Origin: Palsa-883 sp963847615
Lineage (GTDB): Bacteria; Pseudomonadota; Alphaproteobacteria; Acetobacterales; Acetobacteraceae
Reading direction: 5' to 3'
Length of the DNA stretch: 64,000 nt
NCBI GenBank assembly: GCA_963847615.1
Contig: CAWKAN010000019.1
Location: forward strand, 124,001-188,000
Each line of letters begins with the position of its first letter. Positions within the stretch are counted from its first letter, which is position 1. The notes beneath the pieces were generated by a model, which searched no databases, was not told the origin of the DNA, and saw only the letters and a program-made list of their open reading frames with translations. This document shows, one piece after another, positions 28,421 through 36,675 of the stretch. A program made the position numbers and the translations under genes.

Positions 28421-28911
28421 ACCAGACGGGGATGGTCTTGGAGTCGTCGATCCAGCCCATAGCAACGAACCCTGGAAGTTTGGTTGCTTCCGTGGGTTAC
28501 CAGACAGGCAGCGCCACACTCGATATTCTGCCCCTCAACAGGAAGCGCCATCCCTATGTCCTGGACTGGATGAACGCGCGGCAGAGGCTTGGTCAAATCG
28601 CCAGTCTGCAGCCCGGCTGGAACAGCACTCGGGGCAAAGCGCCGGACCGTCACATCCTCTCGTTCGCTGCGACGGAACTCGCAGGCCTCGAACGACTGGG
28701 AATTCCCGCCCCGACGGTCAATCCGTCTCCGGATGGGGCTCTCTATGCTGAATGGCATGATAGGGGCCTCGACATCGAAATTATTTTCGAGGCTCCCTAC
28801 CGCATCGTTGTACTGGTCGAAGATGCATGGCATCTCGTACCCGCATATACGGGCGAGAGCACCGACCTGACCCCTGCACTGGAGGCATTAAAGGCTCTTA
28901 GCGCTCGATAG
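28417..28911 (+). CDS. Hypothetical protein, cassette gene 2
   Basis: 164 residues, start GTG 28417 preceded by GGGGGAGG at 5-nt spacing; the GTG overlaps the TGA of gene 1, so translation is coupled. Features seen: LGQIASLQPGWNSTRGKAPD, then ELAGLERLGIPAPTVNPSPDGALYAEWHDRGLDIEI. The P-G-W-(D/N) motif followed by a P-x-x-x-P-x-x-D-G-x-x-x-x-E-W strand is a pattern I associate with partners of TIGR04255 genes. No enzyme motif or membrane segment. Function unknown; probably a binding partner of gene 1. Confidence 0.65.
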   Translation: MNQTGMVLESSIQPIATNPGSLVASVGYQTGSATLDILPLNRKRHPYVLDWMNARQRLGQIASLQPGWNSTRGKAPDRHILSFAATELAGLERLGIPAPTVNPSPDGALYAEWHDRGLDIEIIFEAPYRIVVLVEDAWHLVPAYTGESTDLTPALEALKALSAR

Positions 28912-28925
28912 GGTTCGTCCTCAAA

Positions 28926-29339
28926 GTGTGCTCCGAGGACGTTGCCGACGACGAAGGATTGTTGCGGCGCATTCCTCCTTGGCACCAGCCGGTGAGCCGG
29001 CAGAGCATGCCCAACAATGAGCCGCCCGATCTCCGCCCTCCGTCGCCGGCGTTCGCACTAGACGACGGGGAGGAGGGTTTATCGTTTCATCTGGAATCTT
29101 CTCTTAGGGCGGCAGGCGAGCAGTTGACCTATGGCTGTCCGACGGGCGTCCCCGGTTGGGCCGTAACACGGATTACCGCGGGGTACGTTCGTAGCCTGGG
29201 CCTGCAAATCGAGCGGGACGCCTTGCCGCATCATGTTCAAATTTTCGGGCTAGCGGATCTTCGGGGAGAGGCGCGTCGACGTATGCAACGAAATTTAGCT
29301 CAGCATTCCATCTATGTGGTACATCCGCGCGCAGCCTGA
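28926..29339 (+). CDS. Hypothetical protein, cassette gene 3
   Basis: 137 residues from GTG 28926, 14 bp after gene 2. It reads DEGLLRRIPPWHQP, then SFHLESSLRAAGEQL, AVTRITAGYVRSLGLQIERD and HHVQIFGLADLRGEARRRMQRN. The LLRR-I-P-P opening, the I-T-A-G-x-(V/L)-R-x-L-G-L core and the basic R-x-x-x-R tail form a compact domain with His and Arg that could be catalytic. I do not recognise a named family with certainty. ATG 29007 is an alternative start, but it would lose the LLRRIPP opening. Part of the same transcript as genes 1 and 2. Confidence 0.6.
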   Translation: MCSEDVADDEGLLRRIPPWHQPVSRQSMPNNEPPDLRPPSPAFALDDGEEGLSFHLESSLRAAGEQLTYGCPTGVPGWAVTRITAGYVRSLGLQIERDALPHHVQIFGLADLRGEARRRMQRNLAQHSIYVVHPRAA

Positions 29340-29519
29340 AGATCATCGTCTCATGTCGTTCAACGTTCTGGTTCGTCGCAGAGCGACCTTGCTAAGACCT
29401 TCGCTTGCTGCGCGGGCTGAGACTCGCCTTGCGACAGGTGATTCCCGTCCGAGACGTGCTCCATCGCCGGTGGCAGCGGTCAGCCAGGCTGCACGGTGAC
29501 CGCATGTGCCCCGCGCCGT

Positions 29520-29813
29520 GGTGCCTGGCGGGTTCACCGTCTCCTCCACGTCCTGGCCGAGGGCGGTCAGAAACGCCGTCAGCCTGCCCACAGCGACGGA
29601 CACCTTGCGGCACCGCAGCAGCGCCGAGCCCTGGGCCTGGGTCGTGCCGAGCCGGCGCCCCGCTTCCGCCTGCGTGAGCTTGCGGCCTCTCAGGATCCGA
29701 GATCTGCACGGCCCGCCTGGCCGTGACCAACGCCTGTTCGGCGATCGGCGGGCCGAGGTCGGCAAAGATTCGGCAAACATGTTGCTGCTGCCGACTTCGT
29801 GTGTCGTCTCCAT
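29520..29813 (-). pseudogene. HigA-like XRE antitoxin, broken by an 11-bp duplication
   Basis: Remnant of a helix-turn-helix protein of the HigA/COG5606 type. From ATG 29813 it reads METTHEVGSSNMFA; the next part, FADLGPPIAEQALVTARRAVQI, is in a second frame, and GRKLTQAEAGRRLGTTQAQ with SVAVGRLTAFLTALGQDVEE returns to the first. The break after NMFA is explained exactly by a tandem duplication of TTTGCCGAATC (near 29760-29785), which is not a multiple of three. One more base change near 29700 restores frame. The C-terminal stop is also lost. No HigB toxin is adjacent, so the gene is decayed and probably dispensable. Confidence 0.7.
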
Positions 29814-30157
29814 GCTCAACCGCCCTTGGTCCCGCCCGCACACCCCTGCTCGACCCGCCGCCGTCGAAGGATCAGAAGCCGAGCCCGCCGGAGAAAGCCA
29901 AGCGTGCAAGCCAAGCCTGTTGGACCGCGCACAGGCAGCCGGGGCCGCACCGGCGGTGGCCGCCCGTTGGCCTGCGGTCCCGACGAAACGGTGACTGCCA
30001 AGCCAGCTTGCTGCGCGCATTGCCAAGCCGCGCTGAGCGATGCCGATCAGGTGCTGCACGGTCGTTACGACTGAAAAGGCCGGAGCCCCGGCCTTGCTTT
30101 GCCCGGGGGCGCACATCGTGTCTTCCGTCCGGCCCCCGGCCGACCCACACTATCGCC
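29814..30157. other. Gap upstream of aat, no supported gene
   Basis: About 340 bp of GC-rich sequence on both sides of 30000. Open frames cross it on both strands but lack motifs and start signals. It should contain the aat promoter; no clear -35/-10 pair was identified. Confidence 0.5.
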
Positions 30158-30821
30158 ATGTCCCGACGCGTCCTAGACCTCACGCCCGACCTGGTGCTGC
30201 GCGCCTATCGCCACGGGCTGTTCCCGATGGCCGAGACAAGGCATGGCGGGCGGCTGTTCTGGCTGGACCCGGAGCGGCGCGGCGTGCTGCCGCTGGAGCG
30301 CTTCCACCTGCCGCGCCGGCTGCTGCGCACCGTGCTGTCGGACCAGTTCGAGGTCGGCGCCGATCTCGACTTCCCCGCCACCATCGCCGCCTGCGCCGTC
30401 GCGCGGCCGGGGCGGGAGGACACCTGGATCAGCCCGCAGATCGAAGCGCCTGTTCACCGAGCTGCATGCCATGGGCCATGCGCACTCGGTGGAATGCCGG
30501 CAGGGCGGGGACCTGGTCGGCGGGCTGTACGGCGTGGCGATCGGCGGCGTGTTCTTCGGCGAGAGCATGTTCAGCTTCGCCCGCGACGCATCGAAGGTGG
30601 CGCTGGTGCACCTGGTGGCGCGGCTGCGGCTGGGCGGGTTCCGGCTGCTGGACACCCAGTTCGTCACCGCGCACCTGGCGCAGTTCGGCGCCGAGGAGAT
30701 CCCGCGCCAGGCGTACCGCGTGCTGCTGACGACGGCGCTGGACGCGCCGGCCAGCTGGCTGCCGGCCCCCGCTTCCCTCGGCACGGCGGTTCGCGCGCTC
30801 GCCGGGTCGGTGCCCGCGTGA
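30158..30821 (+). pseudogene. aat: aat, leucyl/phenylalanyl-tRNA-protein transferase, one frameshift
   Basis: Adds Leu or Phe to the N-terminus of proteins bearing basic N-terminal residues, marking them for ClpAP. From ATG 30158: LVLRAYRHGLFPMAE, LFWLDPERRGVLPLE, FHLPRRLLRTVL, DTWISPQIE. After one extra base near 30447 (GAAGCGCC in place of GAGCGCC) the other frame continues LFTELHAMGHAHSVECRQGG, LVGGLYGVAIGGVFFGESMFS, HLVARLRLGGFRLLDTQFVT and ends in an Ala-rich tail. All core family motifs are present, so the shift looks like an error. The stop overlaps the ATG of the next gene (TGATG). Confidence 0.85.
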
Positions 30822-31477
30822 TGCGCCGGCGGGTGGCCGCCGGCGCGCTGGCGGTGCTGCTGGGCGCCGCGGCGGGCGGCGAACGCCCGGTGCTGCGCCC
30901 GCTGCACGATGTGGACGTGACCTATGCCGTGGCGGCCGGAAGCGGCCCTCCCTTGCAGGAGCGGATGCGCTGGGACGTCGCGGCGCGGAAGCTGCGCGTG
31001 GATCCGCCGACGCGGGGGCTGTACGTAATTATCGACCTCGCCGCGAGACGCATGAGCACAGTGCGAACAGCGGAGCAGGCGGTGATCGAGATGGCGGCGC
31101 CCGAGAGCGTGACGGGGATGGCGGACAGCGCCGCGGCGGGCGCCGTGCGGCGCGGGACGGACACCGTGGCCGGGCTGGCCTGCACCGAGTGGGACATCAC
31201 CGATGCGGCCGGCCAGGCGACGCGGGTCTGTCTGACCGCGGACGGCGTGCTGCTGCGCGCCCGGCTCGGCGATCGCGCGCTGTTGCGGGCGGAGGCGGTG
31301 ACCTACGGCCCGCTCGATCCCGCGGTGTTCCAGGTGCCGGCCGGCTACACCCGCCAGTGGCTCGGCGCCAAGCCGGCGGCGGCCCAATCGAATGGATCGC
31401 AATCGAACGGGTCCCAGCCGAACGGATCGCAGGCGGGCGCCCAACCGGCCACCCCGCATGCGGCGGGGCCAAGGTGA
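30821..31477 (+). CDS. Exported hypothetical protein
   Basis: 218 residues with an N-terminal signal-like stretch (MRRRVAAGALAVLLGAAAGG). The body contains DVDVTYAV, RMRWDVAARKLRVDPP, YVIIDLAARRMSTVR, GLACTEWDITDAAGQATRVCLTADGVLLR and a C-terminal low-complexity QSNGSQSNGSQPNGSQ run. The strand pattern (V-T-Y, conserved Cys-Thr-x-W and C-L-T-x-D-G-V-L-L-R) resembles DUF4412-like periplasmic beta-rich proteins; the match is tentative. ATG overlaps the aat stop and its own stop overlaps msrQ (ATGA type), so aat, this gene and msrQ are probably one transcript. Confidence 0.65.
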   Translation: MRRRVAAGALAVLLGAAAGGERPVLRPLHDVDVTYAVAAGSGPPLQERMRWDVAARKLRVDPPTRGLYVIIDLAARRMSTVRTAEQAVIEMAAPESVTGMADSAAAGAVRRGTDTVAGLACTEWDITDAAGQATRVCLTADGVLLRARLGDRALLRAEAVTYGPLDPAVFQVPAGYTRQWLGAKPAAAQSNGSQSNGSQPNGSQAGAQPATPHAAGPR

Positions 31478-32319
31478 TGCGCCGGCTCTGGCGCGATCGG
31501 CACGGCCGGCTGGTGCCGATCAAGGCGGCGGTGCTGCCGGTGTTGTTCGCACCCGGCGCGCTGCTGGCGTTCTGGTGGGCGACCGACGCCATGACCGCGC
31601 GCCCGCTACACGAGCTGATCCTCGGCTTCGGGCTGTGGACGGTGCGGCTGGTCATGATCTCGCTGGCGATCTCTCCGGCCCGCGCCGTGTTCGACTGGCC
31701 GAAGCTGCTGCTGGTGCGGCGCATGGTGGGGGTGGCGGCGATGACCTACGGCCTGACCCATCTTTGCCTCTACATCGTGGACCAGAATTTCCGGCTGCCG
31801 ACGGTGGTCGCGGAGATCGTGCTGCGGTTCTACCTGACGATCGGGTTCACCGCCCTGGTCGGGCTGTCGGTGCTGGGGGCGACCTCCACCGACGCGGCGA
31901 TGCGCCGGCTCGGGCGGCGCTGGAAGCGGCTGCACCGCACGCTGTACCTGATCGGCGCGCTGGCGCTGCTGCACTATTTCATCCAGTCGAAGGCGATGGT
32001 CAGTGAGCCGGTGATGTTCGCCGGATTCTTCGTCTGGCTGATGGCCTGGCGCGCGGTGCCGGCCGCGTGGCAGCGCAACCTTGGCGCGCTGGTGGCGCTG
32101 GGCATTGCGGCGGCGGTCGCCACCGCCTGGATCGAGTTCGGCTGGTACGCGGTGGCCACCGGCATCAACCCCTGGCGCGTGCTGGCGGCGAACCAGACCC
32201 TGCGGTTCGGGCTGCGCCCGGCGCACTGGGTGGCGCTGGTCGGGCTCGGCGTGGTGCTGCTGGCCGGCGCGCTGCGGCTGTGGCGCGGCAGCGCGATGCG
32301 CCTGGCGGCCGCGCGCTGA
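31477..32319 (+). CDS. msrQ: MsrQ-like heme-binding inner-membrane protein
   Basis: 280 residues, about six membrane helices. It has the ferric-reductase-like core LILGFGLWTVRLVMISLAISP, RRMVGVAAMTYGLTHLCLYIV (helix histidine), LSVLGATSTDAAMRRLGRRWKRLHRTLYLIGALALLHYF with the two heme histidines. MsrQ delivers quinone electrons to the periplasmic methionine-sulfoxide reductase MsrP. The C-terminal third (residues 200-280) carries two further helices beyond the standard YedZ length. No msrP is present in the window, so its partner is elsewhere or different. The start overlaps the preceding stop by one base. Confidence 0.8.
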   Translation: MRRLWRDRHGRLVPIKAAVLPVLFAPGALLAFWWATDAMTARPLHELILGFGLWTVRLVMISLAISPARAVFDWPKLLLVRRMVGVAAMTYGLTHLCLYIVDQNFRLPTVVAEIVLRFYLTIGFTALVGLSVLGATSTDAAMRRLGRRWKRLHRTLYLIGALALLHYFIQSKAMVSEPVMFAGFFVWLMAWRAVPAAWQRNLGALVALGIAAAVATAWIEFGWYAVATGINPWRVLAANQTLRFGLRPAHWVALVGLGVVLLAGALRLWRGSAMRLAAAR

Positions 32320-32322
32320 CGC

Positions 32323-32494
32323 TGGTCGCACAGCGCATCGGCGGGTTGTTCGGCGTCTGGCTGGGCGGCCTCGCGGTGGCGCGGTTCGGCGACGGCACCT
32401 GGATGTGGTACGCGGATGCTGGGCTGGCCGGTTCGCGGCGCTGATCAATCTGCCGATCCGCGAGGCGCGGGTGTTGCGGGCGGTGCCGGCGTGA
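32323..32494 (+). pseudogene. MFS transporter C-terminal remnant
   Basis: Directly after msrQ a reading of VAQRIGGLFGVWLGGLAVARFG, then a one-base shift near 32428 to FAALINLPIREARVLRAVPA. The Q-x-G-G-F/L-G-V-W-L-G-G segment followed by ALINLPI is the usual last helix and tail of a family of MFS permeases. The first 11 helices are missing, so this is the stump of a deleted or recombined gene. Confidence 0.7.
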
Positions 32495-32515
32495 TGGCGC
32501 ACGGCGTGGCGGGTC

Positions 32516-32676
32516 TCATACCAGCTTCCCTAATTCCTGACCGTTCGTTCGGTGTTGGGCCGCCGGTATCTGTCTTGGTTTGGGGCGCGGCCGCCCCCCC
32601 GCTCCCCTGGGCAACCCCGCGCGCGATACCAGCGGCCCGAAATGATGGAAGAGCCATCATTTCGGGCTGCTGGTGT
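32516..32676. repeat. Palindromic intergenic repeat (same family as 1156-1398)
   Basis: Starts TCATACCAGC and ends GCTGGTGTCA. Contains GTCTTGGTTTGGGGCGCGGCC, a counterpart of the GGCCGCGCGCCAAACC core at 1320, and the CCCGAAATGATGGAAGAGCC/ATCATTTCGGG hairpin. It ends at the stop of the toxin gene. Confidence 0.75.
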
Positions 32677-33107
32677 CAGTCGCGGTCCTGAACTGACGCC
32701 GATTTCGTCCGCTGCCGTGTCAGCAGGCGTTCGCGCAGCCGCTCGAACAGGTCGCGGGGGAGCATGCCGTAGTCGTATCGGCGCGGCGATCTGGGAACCG
32801 GCCGCAGATCGTACCCAGGCCAAGTGAACCGGTTGAGCTCGTCCAGTCGGAACCACTGCGGGTGATTGTCCAGGCCGAGCGCTACGCCTATGCGGGCGGG
32901 TATCTCGATGGAGTCCTGCGCGTCCGCCGGTGGTTCGTGGGTGATCGGTGCCACGATGACGCGGACCTCGCCACCCTCCTGACGGGTCGCCACGACAATC
33001 GCGGCCGGACGGTCCTTGGTTGCGTCGTCTTTGCCTGCCGCCTGTTCGTGACTCCAGAGAAAGTTGTAGCGAATGACCAACCCGATGCGAGGGGTCGGCA
33101 GGCTCAC
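32676..33107 (-). CDS. PemK/MazF-like toxin (predicted)
   Basis: 143 residues. The opening PTPRIGLVIRYNFLW, then KDRPAAIVVATRQEG and VRVIVAPITHEPP, matches the strand order of PemK/MazF-type toxins (R-P-x-x-V-V, then V-x-P-I-T-x-x-P). It continues with LGLDNHPQWFRLDELNRFTWPGYDLRP, characteristic of a larger PemK-like branch. Such toxins are mRNA endonucleases that stop growth when the antitoxin decays. The start overlaps the antitoxin stop by 4 bp (ATGA type). Assignment is by pattern; the catalytic Arg/Thr positions are plausible but unproven. Confidence 0.7.
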   Translation of the reverse strand: MSLPTPRIGLVIRYNFLWSHEQAAGKDDATKDRPAAIVVATRQEGGEVRVIVAPITHEPPADAQDSIEIPARIGVALGLDNHPQWFRLDELNRFTWPGYDLRPVPRSPRRYDYGMLPRDLFERLRERLLTRQRTKSASVQDRD

Positions 33108-33364
33108 CGAGGTTCAGCGCCGTACTCCGCCCCTTCGAGGTCGGCGATCACGTCATCCGGCAACTGTCCGACCAGCAGAACTTCGCGCTCGCGGCGCTTC
33201 AGGCGACGGTAGTGCTGCAACTCCTTGGCGGAGAGATAGCCACCGATGACGTGACCATGACTTCTGACCTCGATCACATCGACCAGGTTGGCCTCGTGCT
33301 GATAGCGACCGAAGCCCCGTGCAAACTTGGTCGCATCGACAACCATTGACTCCGAGTCTGACAT
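33104..33364 (-). CDS. Type II antitoxin (Phd/AbrB-like, predicted)
   Basis: 86 residues. VVDATKFARGFGRYQHEANLVDVIEVRSHGHVIGGYLSAKELQHYRRLKRRE has the Phd/YefM layout: a short DNA-binding N-terminus (F-A-R-x-F-G-R-Y) with a hairpin (V-I-E-V-R-S-H-G-x-V-x-G-x-Y-L-S) and an acidic tail LPDDVIADLEGAEYG that could wrap the toxin. It is first in the two-gene operon. A strong sigma-70-like promoter lies directly upstream and probably overlaps its autorepression site. Confidence 0.75.
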   Translation of the reverse strand: MSDSESMVVDATKFARGFGRYQHEANLVDVIEVRSHGHVIGGYLSAKELQHYRRLKRREREVLLVGQLPDDVIADLEGAEYGAEPR

Positions 33365-33388
33365 GCGTGCACCCTTCGCAGCACGCGC

Positions 33389-33417
33389 ATATTACGCATT
33401 TTGCGGGTACACGTCAA
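33389..33417 (-). promoter_or_regulatory. Sigma-70-type promoter of the toxin-antitoxin operon
   Basis: On the minus strand: TTGACG (33412-33417), a 17-bp spacer, then TAATAT (33389-33394), 25 bp before the antitoxin ATG. Near-consensus boxes with ideal spacing are rare in this GC-rich window. Confidence 0.8.
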
Positions 33418-33442
33418 GAATGTGGCCGCATATGGCCATCGC

Positions 33443-34841
33443 CTATTGCGGCAGCTTCAGCGCCGTCTGATCGACATACGGCTTCATCAGCGCATCCGCC
33501 TGCGTCTGCGCCGCCGCCATCGCCGCCTCCGGCGTCAGTTTCCCCGACAGCACCCCCTGCACGCCGTCCTCCAGCGCCTTGCGCACCGCCACGGTGTTGT
33601 AGGTGGCGAACCAGCCGCGCGCATACTGCAACTGATCGAGCGCCACCTTGGCGTCCGGGTGCGCCGCCAGGTAGGATTTCATGTCCGGCAGGTCATAGGC
33701 GGCGATGCGCGGCGCGAAGTAGCCGGTGAAGCGGCTCCAGCCGCCGGCGACCGCCGGGCTGGTGAGCCACTTGATCAGGGTCCAGGCCGCCGCCTGGCGC
33801 TCCGGCGAGTTGCCCTTCGGCAGGATCAGGCTGGCCCCACCGATCGGCGCGGCATTGACCAGCGCGCGCGGCAGGAAGGCGACGCGGTACGGCGTCTTCA
33901 TGTTGTCGCGCACGAAGGACAGCGATCCGGTGGACAGGATCATCATCGCGGTGCGGCCCTGGAAGAACGCCGTGGTCACCGCGTTGGCGTCGGTCACGCC
34001 CGGCGGCATCACCTGCCATTTGTGCACGAACGCATCGATCAGCCGCACCGCGCCGATCGTCGTCGGTTCGTTGTAATAGACCTCGCCGCCGTAGCCGGGA
34101 TTGTAGTACTCGCCGCCGTTCGACATGACGAAGGCGCTGCTGATCCAGCCGAGGTAGTCGTAGGTGCCGGGAAACATCAGGCCCCAGCGCGTCGTTTCGT
34201 TGCCGCTGTGCTTGGTCAGCTTGCGCAGGTCGTCCACCCAGTCCTGCCAGGTCACCGGCGGCTTGTCGGGATCGAGCCCGGCGTCCTTGAACGCATCGGC
34301 GCTGTAGTACAGCAGCGGGGTGGAATTCTGGAACGGCACGCCATAGACATGGCCGTTCGCCGTCGCGTTCAGCTTCAGCGCCGGCCAGAATTCGCCCATG
34401 AACTGCTCCGGCGTCTGCCCGTCCTTGCGGATCAGGTCGTCGAAGCGCGACCACCTCGCCGTTGATGACGTATTCGAGCACGAAATTGGCGCTCATGATC
34501 ACCGCCGCCGGCGGGTGCCCGGCCTGGATCGCCGCGCGGGTCTTCAGGTTGGTGTCGTCGTAGCTGCCGGTATAGACGGCGGTGGCATGGATGTCGGGGT
34601 GCGTCGCGTCGAACTGCTCGATCAGATGCTGCATCTCCACCGCGAGCTTGCCCTGCACGGGCACCGGGAAATACAGCTCGATCTCGGTCGCGGCCCGCGC
34701 GCCACCGCCCGCCAGCGCGAGCCCGGCGGTCAGGGCGAGGGTGCCGAGCAGGGCACGCCTGGCGGTCCTGGCGAGCCTCGCAGTCTGGCCAGGCGTGGCA
34801 GTCTGGCTATGCGGGGCGGTGAACGCAGGGACCAGGGGCAT
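33443..34841 (-). pseudogene. ABC transporter substrate-binding protein (family 1, UgpB-like), one frameshift
   Basis: Periplasmic binding protein of a carbohydrate or glycerol-phosphate importer. ATG 34841 follows AAGGAGGAG. A signal peptide (LLGTLALTAGLALAGGGARA) precedes TEIELYFPVPVQGKLAVEMQHLIEQFDATHPDI, the usual start of the mature domain. Later segments are YGVPFQNSTPLLYYSADAFK, TWQDWVDDLRKLT, NAVTTAFFQGRTAMMILSTGS and PIGGASLILPKG, as in UgpB. The frame changes near 34448 (extra base before TTCGACGAC). About 466 residues when repaired. It is third in the importer operon after the two permeases; the ligand is not readable with confidence. Confidence 0.82.
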
Positions 34842-34873
34842 GACGGAACTCCTCCTTGTCAACCGAAGCCGGC

Positions 34874-35699
34874 TCATTTGATGCCGGAAAACACGAAGCT
34901 GGAGACGAAACGCCGCTGGAACAGCACGAACACCAGCAGCAGCGGCGCGGCGACCAGGAACGTTCCGGCGGCGATCACGCCCCATTCCGACCCCGCCTCG
35001 GCGCCCGAGGTGAACGACGCCAGCCCCACCGTCAGCACCTGGTTGCGCGGCGAGGCGGTCGCCATCAGCGGCCACAGGAACTCGTTCCAATGCGCGGTGA
35101 TCGAGACGATGGCGAAGGCCGCCAGCCCGGGCCGCGCCAGCGGCAGCAGCACGCGCGCGATGATGGTCAGCGGTCCGGCGCCATCGACCAGGGCGGCTTC
35201 CTCATACTCGCGCGGGATGGTGCGGAAGGTCTGGCGCATCAGGAATACGCCGAACGCCGAGGCGAAATACGGCGCCATCACCCCGGGCAGCGTATCGTAC
35301 AAATGCAGCCGCACCAGCGTGGTCATGTTGGGCACGATCAGGATCGGCGGCACCAGCATGAGCTGCAGCAGGAAGGCGTGGAACAGCAGTTCGCGGCCAC
35401 GGAAGCGCAGGCGCGCAAAGGCGTAGCCGGCCAGGCTGATGGTCACGCACTGCACCGCCAGGATGCCGCCGCACAGCAGCACCGTGTTGAGGTACCACAG
35501 CGGGAAGTGCCCCCGGAATCCAGGCCTCGGCGAAGTTGCTCAGGTCGAACGGGCCGGCGGGCAACAACGAGGCGAGGTCCATCGCGCCGGCCTGGCCCGG
35601 CCGCAGGCTGGCCACCGCCATCCAGGCGAACGGGATCGCCCAGAGCAGCGCCGCCGCGCACAGCGCCAGCAGCACCAGCAGGCGCGCGTCACGTCTCAT
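34874..35699 (-). pseudogene. ABC transporter permease (UgpE/MalG-like), one frameshift
   Basis: Inner-membrane permease. From ATG 35699: MRRDARLLVLLALCAAALLWAIPFAWMAVASLRP, DLSNFAEAW, then (other frame) WYLNTVLLCGGILAVQC, AGYAFARLRFRG, and the coupling-helix EAA motif EYEEAALVDGAGPLTIIARVLLPLARPG. It ends RRFVSSFVFSGIK. One extra G in a run near 35512 explains the break. It overlaps the UgpA-like gene end by 11 nt and is followed by the binding protein after 32 bp. About 275 residues when repaired. Confidence 0.82.
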
Positions 35700-36661
35700 A
35701 GTGGATACCCCGCTCCAGGCTGCGCAGCGAGACCACCGACAGCGCGAACAGCACCGCCACAGCTCACCACCGTGGCCGCCGAGGCCAGGCCGATGTCGTA
35801 GTTCTGATGCCGCCTGCTGGTAGATGTAATAAAGCAGCAGCAGCGTCGACATCCGACGGCCCGCCCTGCGTCATGACGATGACATGGTCCACCTGGGTCA
35901 GCGCGTTCAGCGCGGCGATGACCAGCACGAAGGCCAGCGTCGGGCCGAGCAGCGGCAGCGTGACGTGCGCGGAACCGTGCCCAGGCGCCGGCGCCGTCGA
36001 TGCGCGCCGCGTCCAGCAGCTCGCGCGGGATGCCGGCGAGCCCGGCCAGGAAGAACAGCATGTAGTAGCCGGTGTTCTTCCACACCGTGATCGCGATGAT
36101 CGAGCCCAGTGCCAGCGACGGATCGCCCAGCCAGTTGGTCTGCCCCGGGAACCGGCGCCGAGCACCGCGCCAGGTAGTAGTCCAGCAGCCCGGCGCCCGG
36201 CAGGAAAATGAAAATGAACAGCGCCGCCGCGGCGACCAGCGGGATCAGCAGCGGCAGCACCAGGAAGCTGCGCAGCAGCCGCGCTCAGCCGCGTGGTCTC
36301 CGTCAGCCCGAGCGCCAGGGCGAGCGCCAGCAGCAGGCTCGGCACGATCGTTCCGGCCGCATAGATCAGGTTGTTCTCGACCGCGCGGGCGAAGTGCGGA
36401 TCGGCCAGCAGGCGGGCGAAATTGCCGAGACCCCAATGCGCCGCGCGCGCCGAACGGCGCGCACCGTCACGCGAACTCGGCCAGCACCTGCAGCACCGGC
36501 CAGTAGGTGAAGCCGAGCAGGAACACCGCCGACGGCGCCAGCAGCGCATAGGCGGTCAGGCGCGGGCGGCGCAGGCTGCGTCGGGCAAGGCGCGCGGCCG
36601 GAAGGCCGACGGCGGGGGCGGTGGTGCTGCTCACAGGGTCCACGATCGGCTGCGCCAGCAC
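35689..36661 (-). pseudogene. ABC transporter permease (UgpA/MalF-like), several frameshifts
   Basis: Partner permease. ATG 36661 gives LRRPRLTAYALLAPSAVFLLGFTYWPVLQVL; the other frames continue NFARLLADPHFARAVENNLIYA, PLLIPLVAAAALFIFIFLPGAGLLDYYL, TVWKNTGYYMLFFLAGLAGIPRELLDAARIDGAGAW (the EAA-type coupling helix) and ALNALTQVDHVIVMTQGGPSD, ending RSLERGIHYET at 35689. About five or six single-base shifts are required. About 320 residues when repaired. First gene of the importer operon. No ATPase gene is present beside the three components, so a shared UgpC/MsmK-like ATPase is expected elsewhere. Confidence 0.8.
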
Positions 36662-36675
36662 TGATAGAGGATGGT

